NCBI GenBank assembly: GCA_014549065.1
Contig: JACDOX010000062.1
Span: 62,001-126,000 of the forward strand
Length of the DNA: 64,000 bases
DNA from: Cardinalis cardinalis
Taxonomy: Eukaryota; Chordata; Aves; Passeriformes; Cardinalidae
Direction: 5' to 3'
The notes beneath the pieces were generated by a model. It did not search any database. It worked only from the letters and a program-made list of their open reading frames with translations, and was not told the origin of the DNA. Positions 12,970 to 26,300 of this stretch are shown here, in pieces. Numbering within the stretch: position 1 is the stretch's first letter; every line of letters begins with the position of its first letter. The position numbers and the translations under genes are program-made.

Positions 12970-15900
12970 ATGAAACAAAGCTTTTAGCGAAGTAAGCAGA
13001 AGAGTCTAGAAACAAGTGCTTCTATATTCCAGTGGAGTTTGAGGTTTTTCCTCAGTTAAGGGTAGATTGCAGCTAATAAAGGAGTTGGCCACTCGCAAGA
13101 CTCACTCTAACTTTTACTTCGAATTCCACGCACCCCAGAAAGGCCTTCTGCAGAGCTACCAAGCACCACTGAGTGGTGGTCCTGCTTTTTAACTCAGGTG
13201 ACTTCACAAAAGCGCTGCCAGGTGTCCTGGCCACATGTCCTGCAGCCTTTCTGGATCCTGTGTGAAGATGATTCTTATGAACATGTCTCAAGGATAAACC
13301 TAGACCCAGAAGATCAACTTATTCACTTCTGATTCACACAAAATTCTTGGGTTGTCTTGAGACAGGCTTTCCCAAGTGGCAGATTCTTCAACTTGGCCAT
13401 CATGGCTATTACTGAAGCCAGTGGAGGTGACAAAGCATCAAATGGATGAATGACACCTCGTGCAGAGCCAGGCTGGTTAGTAGGACCAGTGGATGGAATA
13501 TTCTAGCTCCTTATTCTGGTGGTTTATAGCAATGAAAGGGATAGCATAAAGGACAGTGCCTATTTTCCCAATCAGTTCTGTGCTTAGTGCTACACAGAAA
13601 CAACAATTACAATCTTAGGTATTAGGAGAGGAACTGAGAGTGAAACAGAAACATTGTAACTACATCATTTAATCAAGAAGGTCCACATGAATTGATTAGC
13701 ATGCAGTTCTAGTTCCTCATCACAGAATAAACAGCTACAGACAAAGCTATAGAGGACAGCAAAGATGGTGACACANGACTGTCTCCATACAATAAATTAA
13801 TTAGAACTACACTGCAAAAAGAGGAAAATGGGAAGGATTAAAAAAAGTAGTAAAATTAAGTTAAATATTCATTAAACTAATAATTACATGGAAAAGGTAA
13901 GAAATTTATATTCTCAGTTTCTCCTAGTACATGATACAAGGAGCNTCAAACAAGGTTTTAGGATCAGATCAGAATCACAAAGTCTGTTAACTAGTGAAAT
14001 TCAGTGCCCCAGAGTGCTGTGGATTAAAAGTACTTTAAAGCTCACTCNTCTCTGTTACAGAGTGCAAAGAACAACAAGTGTTGCTAATGTAGCTCAGCAA
14101 ACCCCACATTATCCTTCTGTAGCTGCTCCCTATGGCCCTTAATTTGATATTTNGGCTACTGTTTTCTGTTCTTCTCATCTGATGACTTGATTCATTTGTG
14201 CCACCATTAGACCTTGGATAATTTGCCTCTTCAAATCTTCAGCTGCCAGGCAAATATTTCCCTTCTCCTTCTGTCCTTCTTGAAAGGAAGAAAGGACAGG
14301 AAGTTTGAGAAATAAGTACAGTGGTGAACAAGAATAAACTGGAAAAAAACATACTAATTTCAATTCTTCAGGCACATGNGATTTCACAGAAGTGAGAACT
14401 AAACCTCAAAATGAAGAAAAATAAATTATGAGTGAGAGAATCTAAAAGTTTTTTAAAGTATTTCATTCAGAATCACTACTTTTAAAGCAGCAAACTGTAA
14501 ATAGGTAGTGTGAAAAAGCCCAGTGTAAAATTAAAGAGGTGTCTTTTTTCCTTCTATTCCTTTTTTTGTCTTGGCTGTCCATCTAACTCTGAGTGCTTCA
14601 AGATGTTGGTTTTACACTTGACACATTTGAGCAACACTATAGACTTAATAAACAGAATTATTGGTGTTAAAGACAGCCTTGAATTTTCTCTGACAGACCA
14701 GCAGCTCTGTGACTCTGTCACAGCCTCATGGCTGGCCTTTGCTGGAATAAGAAGATTTTTCTTTGGTTTACAAGATTAAGGTCTTTCGAAAGTTTAAGTG
14801 GAAAATTTGCTTTACAGCTTTGCAGTTACATGTAGGAAATCTCTGCTAGGCTGCAAGTGAGCCCCNTGGCAGGAGTCTGTGCAGCCAAGGAATCCCTTCA
14901 CCTCATCCCAGCAGTCACCCACCTCCTGCATTTCCCACCCTGGCTGAANAATGCTGTGCTGGCCCCACAAGGCATCCTTGTTCTTCTCCATGCTTGTTAC
15001 ACTTCAGTGGTTGGGACTTTCTTTCAAAAGTGTCAGAATTAAAGGCAGGTTATAAAAGCCCCATTTCATTTTGTTTCAGGAGTCCATCCTGGTGCTGTAT
15101 TTTCCAGAATGTCTGTTGAAGTTAAAAGACAAGATTATTTGGTCAGGATTCCTTTGCCCTTTCTGCCCTTCTCCATCAACAGCCCTGATTTCTTCTTTCA
15201 GCACTGTTGACTTATAANCTAAATATATCAACAAGTACAAGACTATTCCAGACAACACTTTTAGCTGTTCAGTGTCTTTTATTTCACCCTGTCCCTTTCA
15301 CCTTGTTCAGTTTTATACTGGAAAAAGCCCTCTGAGGCTCTTTTACTGCTCTTGTTCCTTTCTGCTGTTTTTAACAGTTGTGAGGGGATGTCCTTCTACT
15401 GTCCTGCCGTTCAAGCTTGGAAAAATGCTAAAGCCCTCTTTTCCCACTGATTCCCCCCAGTCCCAGCTGTGGCTCAGATGAATCAGCCAGGTGAAACCAA
15501 AAGCTCAGAAATGCACACAACTTTCTGCCAGCACTAATCCCCCAGCACAATTTGTGTAATGATAGGAAAAAGGAACCAGAAATAAAAATCACTGAAAGTA
15601 GAGAGAACACTGAACTGTTCTGCAATACGTAACATTAAAACTGTTTATTGNATTGTAGGGCACCCTGTGGAAGCTTGTAAATTATTAAAGGATTAATAAA
15701 TAAAACAATTAAGAAAACTGAAGTGTAGGAAGTACTNCAATATCAAGGGACCCTCTCATAATATCAGCACTTAAATTACTGTGTTCTGATAATGCTTTTT
15801 TAAAAAATTGATACAATAAGATTTTATAACTGTACAGTAAAATTTATAATTTACTTTGCAAAAAAATTATTTGTTTAGCTTTTAAATTAAAGATGAGCAA

Positions 15901-18900
15901 CACTCTGGGACAATGGCATACTGATTAACATTGGGGTTCTTCTAATGAATGATATCTGAGCCCATAAAGATTGTGGTTGGAAATATATCATAAAGAATGT
16001 TAACCACTATGGTCTGCAGCTCTGGTGTTACANTTTTGATTAAGATAATTTACAGCTTCTGTAAAATATTCTCTTCTCACTGTCAATTTGGACATGCCAG
16101 AGTGCCACATGATGCTAAGAAATAAGTGAGTGCAAAAAGCGACATTTTTAGAAAAACAGAGTTGAATATAAACAATAAGCAGAGTGTAAATACAGTATAT
16201 GGAGTTTGTGATGATCCAAAAGTTGTTGCTGTTTCTCTAAAAAATTGCAATTAACTTCCTCTGATCATAATACTATCTAAGAGAAAATACCTGAGACAAT
16301 ACAAAAAGAAAACATAAATTCTTCATTGACAGCCCTGTTCAAAGATATGAATATGGCACATGGGACAGCAATTAGTGAACAGAGTCACTATTATCCTCTG
16401 CAATCATTTCCAAACAAATGAAGAAAGGAGGCTGGCAGAGCCATATGGTACATATATTATAAAGTAACCTGTTCCATTCTTTAGACTTACTATTACTGCT
16501 TTTGACACAGCTACAGGAAATAAAAAGCTACTGGAATGCAGACCAGGAAAATGTATTCCCAGAAGGCTTTGTAGAACTAGAAGCTGGAATCATTGAGTGG
16601 AAACAGACTTAGCAAAGCAGTCTCCCATTCTTTGCTGCTTAGATGATCTGCTCTAATAAAAAATACATTCTACAAATGTGGCCATATTTGGTAGCTGTGC
16701 TTTTAAGATGNTTATGGAAAGAAAATAAAAGAAAGGAAAGAGAAAAAGACTTTTAAAAGGGGTAAGTCTCTTCATGGAGAACTGTAATGGAGACTAGAAA
16801 AGAACTGTTTTCAAGAGAGGAAGCACAAAGTCAAACAATTCATACTTTGTATGCAAGATTTGATTATTTTCCTTCTCTATCCTTCTTAACAAACTGGTTA
16901 AAGGAATTATATTAATACACATGAAAAATATATGATCCACAAATCCTGTAAAAGTTGTTTTAACACTACTGAAGAGTATTCTGCACACGTGCTGAGACAT
17001 TTAAATCAATACTCCATTAACATAATTTTTAAATATTATTATTCTTCAAAATACCTAGCATCAGCNTAACACCCTTGCTCTGAAATGGTAATAATTAAAC
17101 TGCAATGAAAGTATATATTATATAAATGAAAGAANGCTTGTGAAAAAAATGAAAATTTTACTTAGTCTGCCAGTGATTTCAATTTAATTGCCAAGTATGT
17201 GTAAAGCCTTGGCCTCATTGAAGGCACTATGTCTATTATTGATGGATTTATTCCTTTATGTTCTGAAGAAGTTAGCAGGAATCCTTGCATCTCATACTAA
17301 ATAAAGCCTAGAAACACTTAAGNCTTCATCAGAAAAAGAACAACGGCCTGTACACAACATCAAATTATTTGGTAATTTGTCATTTAGTTATGTTAATAAT
17401 AATAATTGATTATATTGATAACATTGAAAATACAATAAAGTTTGCTGAAAATTGCAAAGTCAACAAAATTGAGGTGCTGCATATGGTTTTACACTGAAGT
17501 GTACATGCTTGCAAAAAAAGGAAGTGATTTGCTGANTTATTTAAACAAGTCAGCAAATATCTCTTTGAATTAAGATATTTGTGCTCTGATAAGCAGTAAC
17601 ACATGGCTTCTCTAGACTTGCAAAACCATTCCAAGAGAGGAGCTCCCTATGTGAATGCGCTTCTAGGGCAGCTGCTTGGGCTGAAGAGAGCAATATTCAG
17701 TGGTCAGTCCCTGATACCCTCTGCTAAAGGATTTTAACCACCAGAACAGTGTTACTCAAGGCCCACATTTCCCAGAATTTACTCACTTTTTGTGTCTGGA
17801 AATTATGTCAGTACAAGCTATGGCCCTGCTGCTAATTATTATTTAGGAATAAATGAACTTGAAGTTGTTCCAAGAAGAGAAAATAGAGGCTAAAATTTGC
17901 TGTATGTATTTTCTATCTTGTCAAGTTGGCTCAACAAGCTAAATNAAACTGGTTTGTTGTAATTAGTGTATACAAAGCATTAACTTCTATCCTTGAAATC
18001 TAAGATTAAACAGTGAAATACTGACAGAAGCAACAGATCTCCAAGGTATTGTATCAATCTTGTGGCCACATCCAGTTCTGCTGATGCAGAAAACCATGAA
18101 GGGGCTTTCACCCTCCCCCCAAACCCAGCTGGTGAGACACAAGGTGCCCATCAGCTGGAAGGATGGACTCGGTGAGCAGGGGGCATGAGCAGTGACAGGG
18201 TGCAGATGAACCTCCAAGATCATCTGGGCCTGGAACTGGGGGTGCAAGGCCAGACTGCCTGTCCCCCAGGCAGCATCCCCAGCATCTCCTTATTCATCTC
18301 ACTGGACATCTGCTTGATCCATGCTGATTTGTGAGGGAGGCAGGCCAGGCTCTCGGAAATGAGATCAAGATGATCACCTGCTGCATTTTAACTCTGCTGT
18401 TTCTCTCTAATCTGTCAGCTCACAATTCACTGTCTGCGCTTCTGCAACATCTCTGTGGTGTCATAAATACACACAGCTACTCAGAACATTAAAGCAAAGG
18501 TCCCAAATATCCTACAACTGACATCATGCTGGCCAGACAAAAAATAGGACGTTCAATTGCTAGAGGCTGAGGAGTGACAACATTAGCTTTCCTTAAGATG
18601 TAAAAAAATAATAGAATCCATACATAATGGACACAACTGCAAGGAAAGAAATTNTGTTTTCTTCCCTCTTAATTTCATTGTTTCCAAGAGACAGGGTGGT
18701 AAGCAACAAAACTAAGATAGGCAAGGTTAGGCAAAAGGAGAAGCAATTAGAGATATTAAGGGGCAGAAAAGCCCCTTATGGAAGAAAAAGAGGATATAGG
18801 CCAAAGCAGTTTCTATTTTGTGCAGCATCTTTAAAGGTAAAAACAAGGAGAATAATGTGCTGAGTAGGTGAGAAGTCAATAAATGGGTTCAAGATGCTGA

Positions 18901-21109
18901 AAGGAAAAGCATTTAGAGTAGATTATGATGACGATTTTGGCAGCAACACCTTAGACTGGAAAAGTCCAGCCAGGGGAAGGCAAGAGTTGTCAAGGAGATG
19001 ATGAGGATGAAGCAACACCACAGGAAACTGAAGACAGCAATAAGACTAAGTCTGCAGAAACTCTTCACACCAGCCAGATTTGAATATACTTAACTGGGAT
19101 GTATCCTTTGGCTTCTGTGATGAACGTGGATTTATGTCAAGGCAAAANACATAATTCTTTCATAATACTCAGATTTACACTTTTATAAAAGAAAAAAAAA
19201 AAATCCCCTGCTGTTTATCCCTCAGTACTTTGTGAAAATGGAAACAAGGAACTGGAAAAGTTTATACTCTTTTGGTTAGTGGATAACATTCCAGTAGGAT
19301 GTATATAGGGTTCCTATTTATTNAAAGGTATGAAATGTCACTATATTTACAACAAAAACTCAGTTTGCAATAAAAAAAAAAAGTGAAGTTTCACTTGGTT
19401 GAAACTGAGGAATGCTAGCAACAATGCTTCAGTATTTTTGCCACCNCCCAAAATTAGTAGGTTAGAACAACTGTTGCTGTTGCCCATNTTTCTTCCTTAT
19501 TTTAGTTGCTGTGGTTCCAGGGGTGCCAAATCAGCCTTTCTGGCTAAAAGTTCAAAGCCTGCAAGAAGCACAAAATGTAAAACCTTGCAATTTATAACGA
19601 ATGTCTTGAGTCCAATCCTACAAACATATATGTAGGTAATTTTACTTGCATAGTAAATCCCATTTACTTCTATGGAATTATTCCTGTTACTAAAATTCTT
19701 CATGTATGTAAGAGTTTAGAAACCTGGACCTGTTCTTCACTGTTTCTGCCATGTGCTGGCAGTGTTTTAGCAAGAGAGACACTTAAAAAGATCCCAGACA
19801 AAAAGTCCAAAGGAGCAATTAAGCAAAGCAATGTAACCATGAGGATAGAAAGACTTACTCTAGAACTAAAGCTGGTGACTTCTGCAGGAGCCATATAAAT
19901 GCACTGAGAACCCTTTAAAATTTTGCTTGCTCCTTTCCCTCCTTTTCACAAATGAATAGAGCCTTTCATTTCAATGGAACTTTTGTCCTGTGAGTCTGGA
20001 AAGCTGTCTGAGGAACTTGCACAGCTCCAGGTAGCAAATGTTTGTAGAATCCCAAATGTTAGACAGTCTGCAATACTAATCTGGATGGCCTCAGTGCAAA
20101 CCAAAGTGCCTCCATAGAGATCACCCACTACCAAGAACAAACCAAACTAAATGTTTAGCCACACCAAATCATTGGATACTTTCAAATATTAGCTAAAGGA
20201 ATCAAAGAATTGACCTGCCTTTGCCTAGGCTAATCTATAGCAGTATTGAGAGAGGTGGAAAAAAAGACGTGNGAGTTCTGTGTTCATGTTGAAAAAGAAA
20301 ATGAACATAAGGAAGTTCATTATTAAAAATTCAATGTGATCTTCNCTAAAACAACAAACTCCGAAGCCCAAGGTCTTACACACTCTCAGATGCANATTCA
20401 TACTGAAAGACCTAACTCTTTTGCCACTGTATGCACTTTATTTTCACAGCCTGAGTGTCAGTTATAAGCAGGATTTGATGAAATCCTCTTTAGTGTCTGA
20501 AAAGACATGCCATGGAACTAACACATGCCATGGAACACAGGACACCTCTAAGTGAAGTTTATTTTTCTTATGGCTTCTTCCTCACAAGCTCTGCCTATCT
20601 TCCATCTANTTGAGATTTCATCATAATTTCAGAGCCATGAACAATTCCCTCTCAGCTATCCATCATTGCCTCCATTCATTTTGTTCCTTTCTGGTCCCAT
20701 CTCTTTTGGCAGCTTCCACACAAAGTGTTTGCCTTTTGGACACAGGCTATACAGAGGGCTTTGTTTTTCTTTTCCGTGCTGCTCCCAGTTCTGAGGAGTT
20801 ACCTGAAGAGAGTTCCTCCCTGACACACCCTTTAGTACAGCCAATAAATAGTGAAGTAGTAGTGAGACAACTAAGAAATATTTTCTTAAAGTGGAAAAAA
20901 ACAGTCCATAAAATATCATAGCAAGGCCAATACCTGCTTAATCAATGCATGTTGAATTAACATTTTTAGCTTTTTGTTATCTCAAGGTNTCCATTCTGCC
21001 TGTGTAGTTCCTAATACATTGCTGACCTTACCAAAGTGTTGCACATTTTGGAGATACTACAGTTCTTGGGTTATTCCNTTGCATAGGAATAGTTGCCTGG
21101 CTACTAGCT

Positions 21110-21127
21110 TGCCCTCCCAGGAGGGCA
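21110..21127. repeat. GC-rich 8-bp inverted repeat
   Basis: TGCCCTCC (21110-21117) and GGAGGGCA (21120-21127) are exact reverse complements around a two-base centre. It stands out because its surroundings are AT-rich. It could be a protein-binding palindrome, but nothing else supports that. Confidence 0.65.
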
Positions 21128-21460
21128 TTTAAGACCCACAGAGCACACAATTCTATATGTGCATGGAAAAACTAAAAATAAACAAAAATATGTTTTCTTA
21201 CTAGGTCTTGATTACATGGNTACAGTGTGTGACCATCTCTTTCCAGCAGAGAAAGGTACCAGTTTGCAGTGAGAAATGATGCATTTTACTTGCAGCTGGA
21301 TTTTAATGGAGCAGGTTTAAGTAGCTTCCAGTTGTCTTTGGAAGGACTTGTCAGAATTTTCCTCTGAAAGGAATCTAGAGATATTCAGGAAATAGCAATA
21401 ACTTTAATAAATCATGAACTGAAACCACTGAAAGCTGGAACTGTTCAGTAGCATAGGATT

Positions 21461-21487
21461 GAAGGAGGAGGGGAAGAGAGAGAGAAG
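21461..21487 (+). repeat. 27-nt purine-only tract
   Basis: The plus strand is all A or G over these 27 bases, including a GAGAGAGAG core. Polypurine tracts of this kind can adopt triplex structures, but this one is short and probably a simple low-complexity repeat. Confidence 0.6.
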
Positions 21488-23052
21488 CAAGTGTGACAGA
21501 GTATGATTTGATTTTAAAAAAGTATTTTGAAATATAACGCCTCCTGTTGTGCAAGATGACTCAGAAAGGCAACAATTATTTCACAAGTTGTGCTGGGGCA
21601 CAAAGCCAATGACAAAATATCCATCCTTGGTGCAGGTGAGCAAGTCATGCCTTACCTGACACGTCCCCCAGTGACTGGATGTGTGCACATACTTTCATAC
21701 ACAGCTGTACACATTGGAGAAGATATAGGTATTTACAGAAAATGTACTGTAAAATACAGTCAGATCTGCCTTTTTCTGAAAAAAACCCAAAAAACAAAAC
21801 AAAGAACTTATATCTTTTAGGGATGCATTTTGCCTGAAGTTCTTTCTCTCAAATTTCCTCACTNGCTGGCTCAAGAAAATTTCACCAAACAGGAAATATC
21901 TATAGTTCCTAGTGAGAGCCCNGAGCCAGCTCACAGGGTACACATGAAGTTGTGTGAGTGCTATCAACTTTCCTGGACTCTGCTGCAGTCCCATTTCCTC
22001 ATCACTGAGGGAAAAGTGATTTGTTGCTGGGTTACTTCAGAATGTCTGAAAAATCATTGCTTTATATCAACAAATTGCTTTTAGGATTCTCTGCCTGGAT
22101 GCTCAAAATATGAATTGAGTTCCCAAAATGTAGCTTTTAAAAAGACTCGATGAAAATGGACTTTTATAAAGGAAGCAAAAAAAATTCTTCTTTGTTTATT
22201 ATAATGGCAGTCAGGAGGTCAGCTTCAGTTATCCCCACGTAACCCCTCTGAACTTGCTCAATGGGGATGCAGTGCTGCAAAGCCAGAGCAGAGCTTAGCT
22301 CAGTGTGTACATTTCAGGAAGAAACCTCCACTGCAGAGCTCAAAAGAATCCTTGTGCTCTTTGAAGGAAAGGTATAAAGGGGTGCTTGTTAATATTGGTC
22401 AACACAGTCGGTTTTCTGGAAAAAGAGCAGGGATCTTGGTAAGAACCTGTGGCAAGGCAAAATTTCTCCAAGAGGGAAAAAAAAAGCAAACAAGAAGTAT
22501 TTAAAAAAACACAAAAACACTACCTACTCTGTACATCTTTGTAATTGTACAACACATTCCTATGGGATTGACTTTCTGCAGGAAAAAATCAACAGCTCAG
22601 TAACTGACACTATCGTGTAGTGCTTTTAACTTTTCTACATATTTTTGATCTTTAACATAAAAATTATTCTTTTTTAAAGTCAAAAGGCAGTCAAAATGCT
22701 TTTCTTTTTTACAAAATCTAATGTCATGCTAGTATTATCTCATTATCTGTGTGTGTCCTGTTTATTCCAAAACCTAGAAATTGCTTTAATTTTTTTCCTG
22801 GACAAGAAGGAGAAGAGAAGCAGTGTGCTTGTGTGTGTGAGGAAGAGAGAAAATGAGATCTTTTGTATCACTCTGAGAGAAGGATTTGTTTAAAGAATAT
22901 TGAAGGGATCTGTAGGCATCTGTGGGTGTGAAGTAAAGCCAGGAGTGGGTGGCACCCTGCTGTATTTAGTATTTTGCCTCCATCCAGTCATCCTGCCTTG
23001 GTCCCTGGCCGGCGCAGGTGAGGTCAGGTGGGAGGGTGCAGGAGCCGCAGCA

Positions 23053-23091
23053 GGGCCAGGGGCAGGGCCAGGGCCAAGGGCAGGGCCAGGG
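23053..23091 (+). repeat. G-run array with quadruplex potential
   Basis: Seven runs of three or four G occur within 39 bases on the plus strand: 23053, 23059, 23065, 23071, 23078, 23083 and 23089. They are separated by loops of two to four bases (CCA, CA, CCAA). This exceeds the usual four-run G-quadruplex pattern. The word GGGCAGGGCCAGGG is repeated at 23060 and 23078. The array directly precedes the 38-bp minisatellite. Confidence 0.85.
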
Positions 23092-23106
23092 CCAGCCCTG
23101 GCACAG

Positions 23107-23230
23107 CCGGGGCTCCGGGGCCATTCCCTCCTCCCAGGCAGCAGCCGGGGCTCCGGGGCCATTCTCTCCTCCCAGGCAGCAGCCGGGGCTCCGGGGCCAT
23201 TCCCTCCTCCCAGGCAGCAGCCGGGGCCCG
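23107..23230 (+). repeat. 38-bp minisatellite, about 3.3 copies
   Basis: Units begin at 23107, 23145, 23183 and 23221 (the last partial), an exact 38-bp period. Each starts CCGGGGCTCCGGGGCC and ends with a CAGGCAG-type segment. The copies are nearly identical; one has TTCTCTCC where the others have TTCCCTCC. The period is not a multiple of three, so the array would shift frame at each copy and cannot be a protein repeat. Its high identity and GC content suggest a variable-number tandem repeat. Confidence 0.92.
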
Positions 23231-23335
23231 GGGCTCTGTGTGGCGGGGGAGCCTCTTGCCCCGCTGCGCCCCGGTACCACAGCGCGACACCCGCGCTGCT
23301 CCGCGGGCCCCGCAGGCCTGCAGAGGGGGCCAGAG

Positions 23336-26300
23336 AATGTGGCAGCCTCTGGCTACCGACTGCCACTGAATGTCTCATTTTGGACAACCTGGGAAGCACT
23401 TGGAACAAAGGGAAACTCAGTGTCACTCATTGTTTCAATATAGTATCGCCCTCTGAAGCAATGTACTCATCACAGTTTTTGCTTTAGTAATTCACCAGCC
23501 GTATTCAGTGTTCCCAACTCTTTGAAAACGTTAATTTTTCTTGTTTTCAGCAGTTTATAGTTTTCACTTCAGCTTTTGTGGAATATGTGCCAATAAAGTC
23601 TTAATGATCTTTGTATTTTTAAAGCATTTTGTCAGAAGCTGAATGCAATATGACTTTTCCAAAATGGTATGGAAATCATGATCCNTCTGTAAATTCTCTG
23701 TGTACCACAGTCATTTATTACTTCATACTGAAATTTGAAACATGAGAACAAAGCAGAGGCAAAGCCAAATAAAAAAGCCACAGCAGAAAGGAACATCTGC
23801 AAAATTCTATGAAGAAAAATGCACAAATGTTATGAATTAAACCTTTTCTGACTTTTCTTACAGCTGCTCAACCTCACACTCAGCAAGACAGGAAGGACGA
23901 CCAGAATATTTCTTATTCAATATGAAATAGCAGAAGCCCATACCATTTTTTTGGAAATATTAAATAAAACTTTGCTGGCCTACTCCAGAAAATCCAACAG
24001 CTGATAAAGAATGAAAATGTGAATCACAAAATGCAATATAAAGAGCAAGTAATTTCAACTTTAGTCCTTAACATAATCTTTGCTACAGTTGACTCTGTTA
24101 ACAAGTGGTAAGGCCCCATGGAGAAGATGCTGCATTTCACACCTTGAGGGCATGCACAAACTTTTGCAGAAAACATTTTTTTATTGGAAAAACAGCAGTT
24201 TGTAGAAATAGAAAGTGATCATGAGACCAAGAATGTTTTTGTGAGTTTTAATTTTGTTAAAGGGTTCAGTGTTATTCAAAAATAATATGCCTTTTCAAAC
24301 ACTTCTCTTGAAAAACCAAGTCATTATTGGGGAGTAGGGGAGGATGGCAAAGGAAAAACCAACTTGAAATAGTAGTCAGTCATTCATCTGCAAACTCTTT
24401 CAGTCTGCTGGTCTATTGACCCTTTCTAAAGTTAAAGATGGTCTTAATGTTTAGGAAAGGAAATCTCAAAAATCAGGAGCAATATCCCAGGTACACTGCT
24501 TCACTGTCAGTNACTGACTGCTTACATTGAGTTATGGTCTGCACCACTGAAATCAGTGTGAGAAAGGTTGGGACTCAAAATAAGATAAAAAATGAGCCAC
24601 AGAGCAGATACTACAGAGCAAAGCACATTTCAGGTGGATTTTAGGTGGTAAAATTCTAGATTACATACTTGCCAATTTGTGAATTATGTAAGAAAATTGA
24701 NNCATTTCTCTTATCAAGCATGTAACATTTCTCGGTACACTTTCCAATATCAGCATTATAGTTATCATAATTTGACAAATATTAATTTGAAATTCTTCTT
24801 GTCCTATATTTTACTGGCTTCTGTATTGTGTGGCCACACCCTGTATTCAGAAAAAAAGGAGTTNGAAAAGGAATATATCACACCACTGAGATATGCTGCA
24901 CAAACTCTTTCTCTGCAGTGCAGCATGAAGTATTGCTCAAGAAAAATCTGCTGAAGGACCATTCCCACATCCCAGCTAGCACGGCCTGTCCCATGCGAAA
25001 TTCCCTGTGAAAGTACACTTTCAGTTTTCCTTTATTGTACCCTGCTTTAGGGAGTCTTAAGCAGGAAATTGTCTTGTTTATAATATTTGGGCAGAAACCA
25101 GAAAGATATCCACAATCTCTGCATAATCTGTTAGCAAAGTGTAATGGAAAACAAGGAGAGGTGTACTAGCAGACAAACCTTTTGCTCAGGCTTATCTGTA
25201 CTCTCACTTAGAGTTTGCATGTGAAACTAGAATTTATTTATAAATAAAATACATCAGTTTTCCCCAAAGCTAAATTATTCTGGAAGATATTACTATTTCT
25301 AGAAGTGACATAGAATTCACAATTATCGTAAGAAAAGTCCTAACCATCAGATAAACGTTATACAAGACAAACATTATGTGTTTGTGTTAAAAATTTTCTA
25401 CCTTTATCATTGCTGTCAAACACAGTGAATGATGTATTTGTACATAGGTTTACCCTTTTGACAAAAGTAGATTTTTTTGCAAGCCAAAGGCTGGATATTA
25501 CATTTACAAAGACCATGCTGTTATCGACACTGAGAGCATATGAGTAAGAATTTTTCTTGGAAAATCAATCTGAAGAAAGATTCATAAAAACATTCATTAA
25601 GGGAAATAAAAGATTTTTAAATAGAGAAAGAGTGCACCAAGTATTTTTCGCATTAAAATCATGCATAGAATAAAGTTGCCTGAGAGGACACAAGCTGGGC
25701 TGTATCACTGTCCTTGTCATTGCAGAGATGGGAGAGAATGTTCATTAGTTACCAACACACTATAAAAACACCCCCATTTCCTACTCTGACTTATTCATTC
25801 CTCAAAGCTGCACTCACTGAGGTACAGGAGCACAGTGGGCCTGTGCCAGTAAGCCCATGGGGGGATGGAAATGCTGGCAGTGACACTTATATTCCAGACT
25901 GTAAAGAACCGTATGTCAGAGCTGCTGGTGACACCTTAGGCACCAGCTGTTAGCCACGTTCCAGCCTTTACACATAGATATCCAGAGTTGCAGTTACATG
26001 ATATTAAAATATTTCTAAAATCCTGGAGGAGAACCATTTTAAACACAAGAAAGTGTGCATAGGTTGTATAAATTGAAATGTTCACATTAATTTTCACAAA
26101 CAGGGGCTTCCTTTAGCTGGCTTAAAGGTTCACGTGCTTTGTGGTCAGAGTAAAGAGAATTGCTGTCTTTATTTGCAGTTCAACTTGGCACTGAAGTAGC
26201 AAGTAAACTGTCCGTGGCTGCTTTCCAAAGCAAATAGAACTTTTATCTCTATTTGAAACTTTTATTAAAACAATGACTATCACATCTAGCATTTGCAAAT

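Larger units (their letters stand above)
12970..22979. other. Long AT-rich non-coding stretch
   Basis: No gene, tRNA or recognisable transposon is supported over these 10 kb. Modest GC rises occur near 18060-18340. Small items include a 27-nt all-purine tract at 21461-21487 and an 8-bp GC-rich inverted repeat at 21110-21127. The word ACATGCCATGGAAC is repeated at 20505 and 20523. Open frames are all below about 105 codons and unfamiliar. Confidence 0.55.
22980..23335. other. CpG-rich, GC-rich island
   Basis: About 350 bp of very GC-rich DNA stand in an AT-rich landscape. By eye there are about 20 CpGs, clustered at 23100-23320, whereas flanking DNA has almost none. The island contains a G-run array and a 38-bp tandem repeat, described separately. 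It may be a CpG-island promoter of an unidentified transcript, or a GC-rich minisatellite expansion with no promoter role. The open frames across it on both strands (for example plus 22900-23487 and minus 22890-23426) follow from low stop density, and the 38-bp period does not keep a reading frame. They are therefore not called as genes. Confidence 0.7.

Noticed and set aside
16580..16620. GGAATCATTGAGTGGAAACA as a possible CR1 fragment
   Set aside because: Only a short partial resemblance to CR1 is present; the downstream words expected in a CR1 3' end are missing.
22890..23487. Overlapping open frames of 88-195 codons on both strands, glycine/proline/glutamine-rich
   Set aside because: They lie over the GC-rich island, where stops are rare. 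The 38-bp period is not a multiple of three, so no single frame repeats, and several frames on both strands are open at once.
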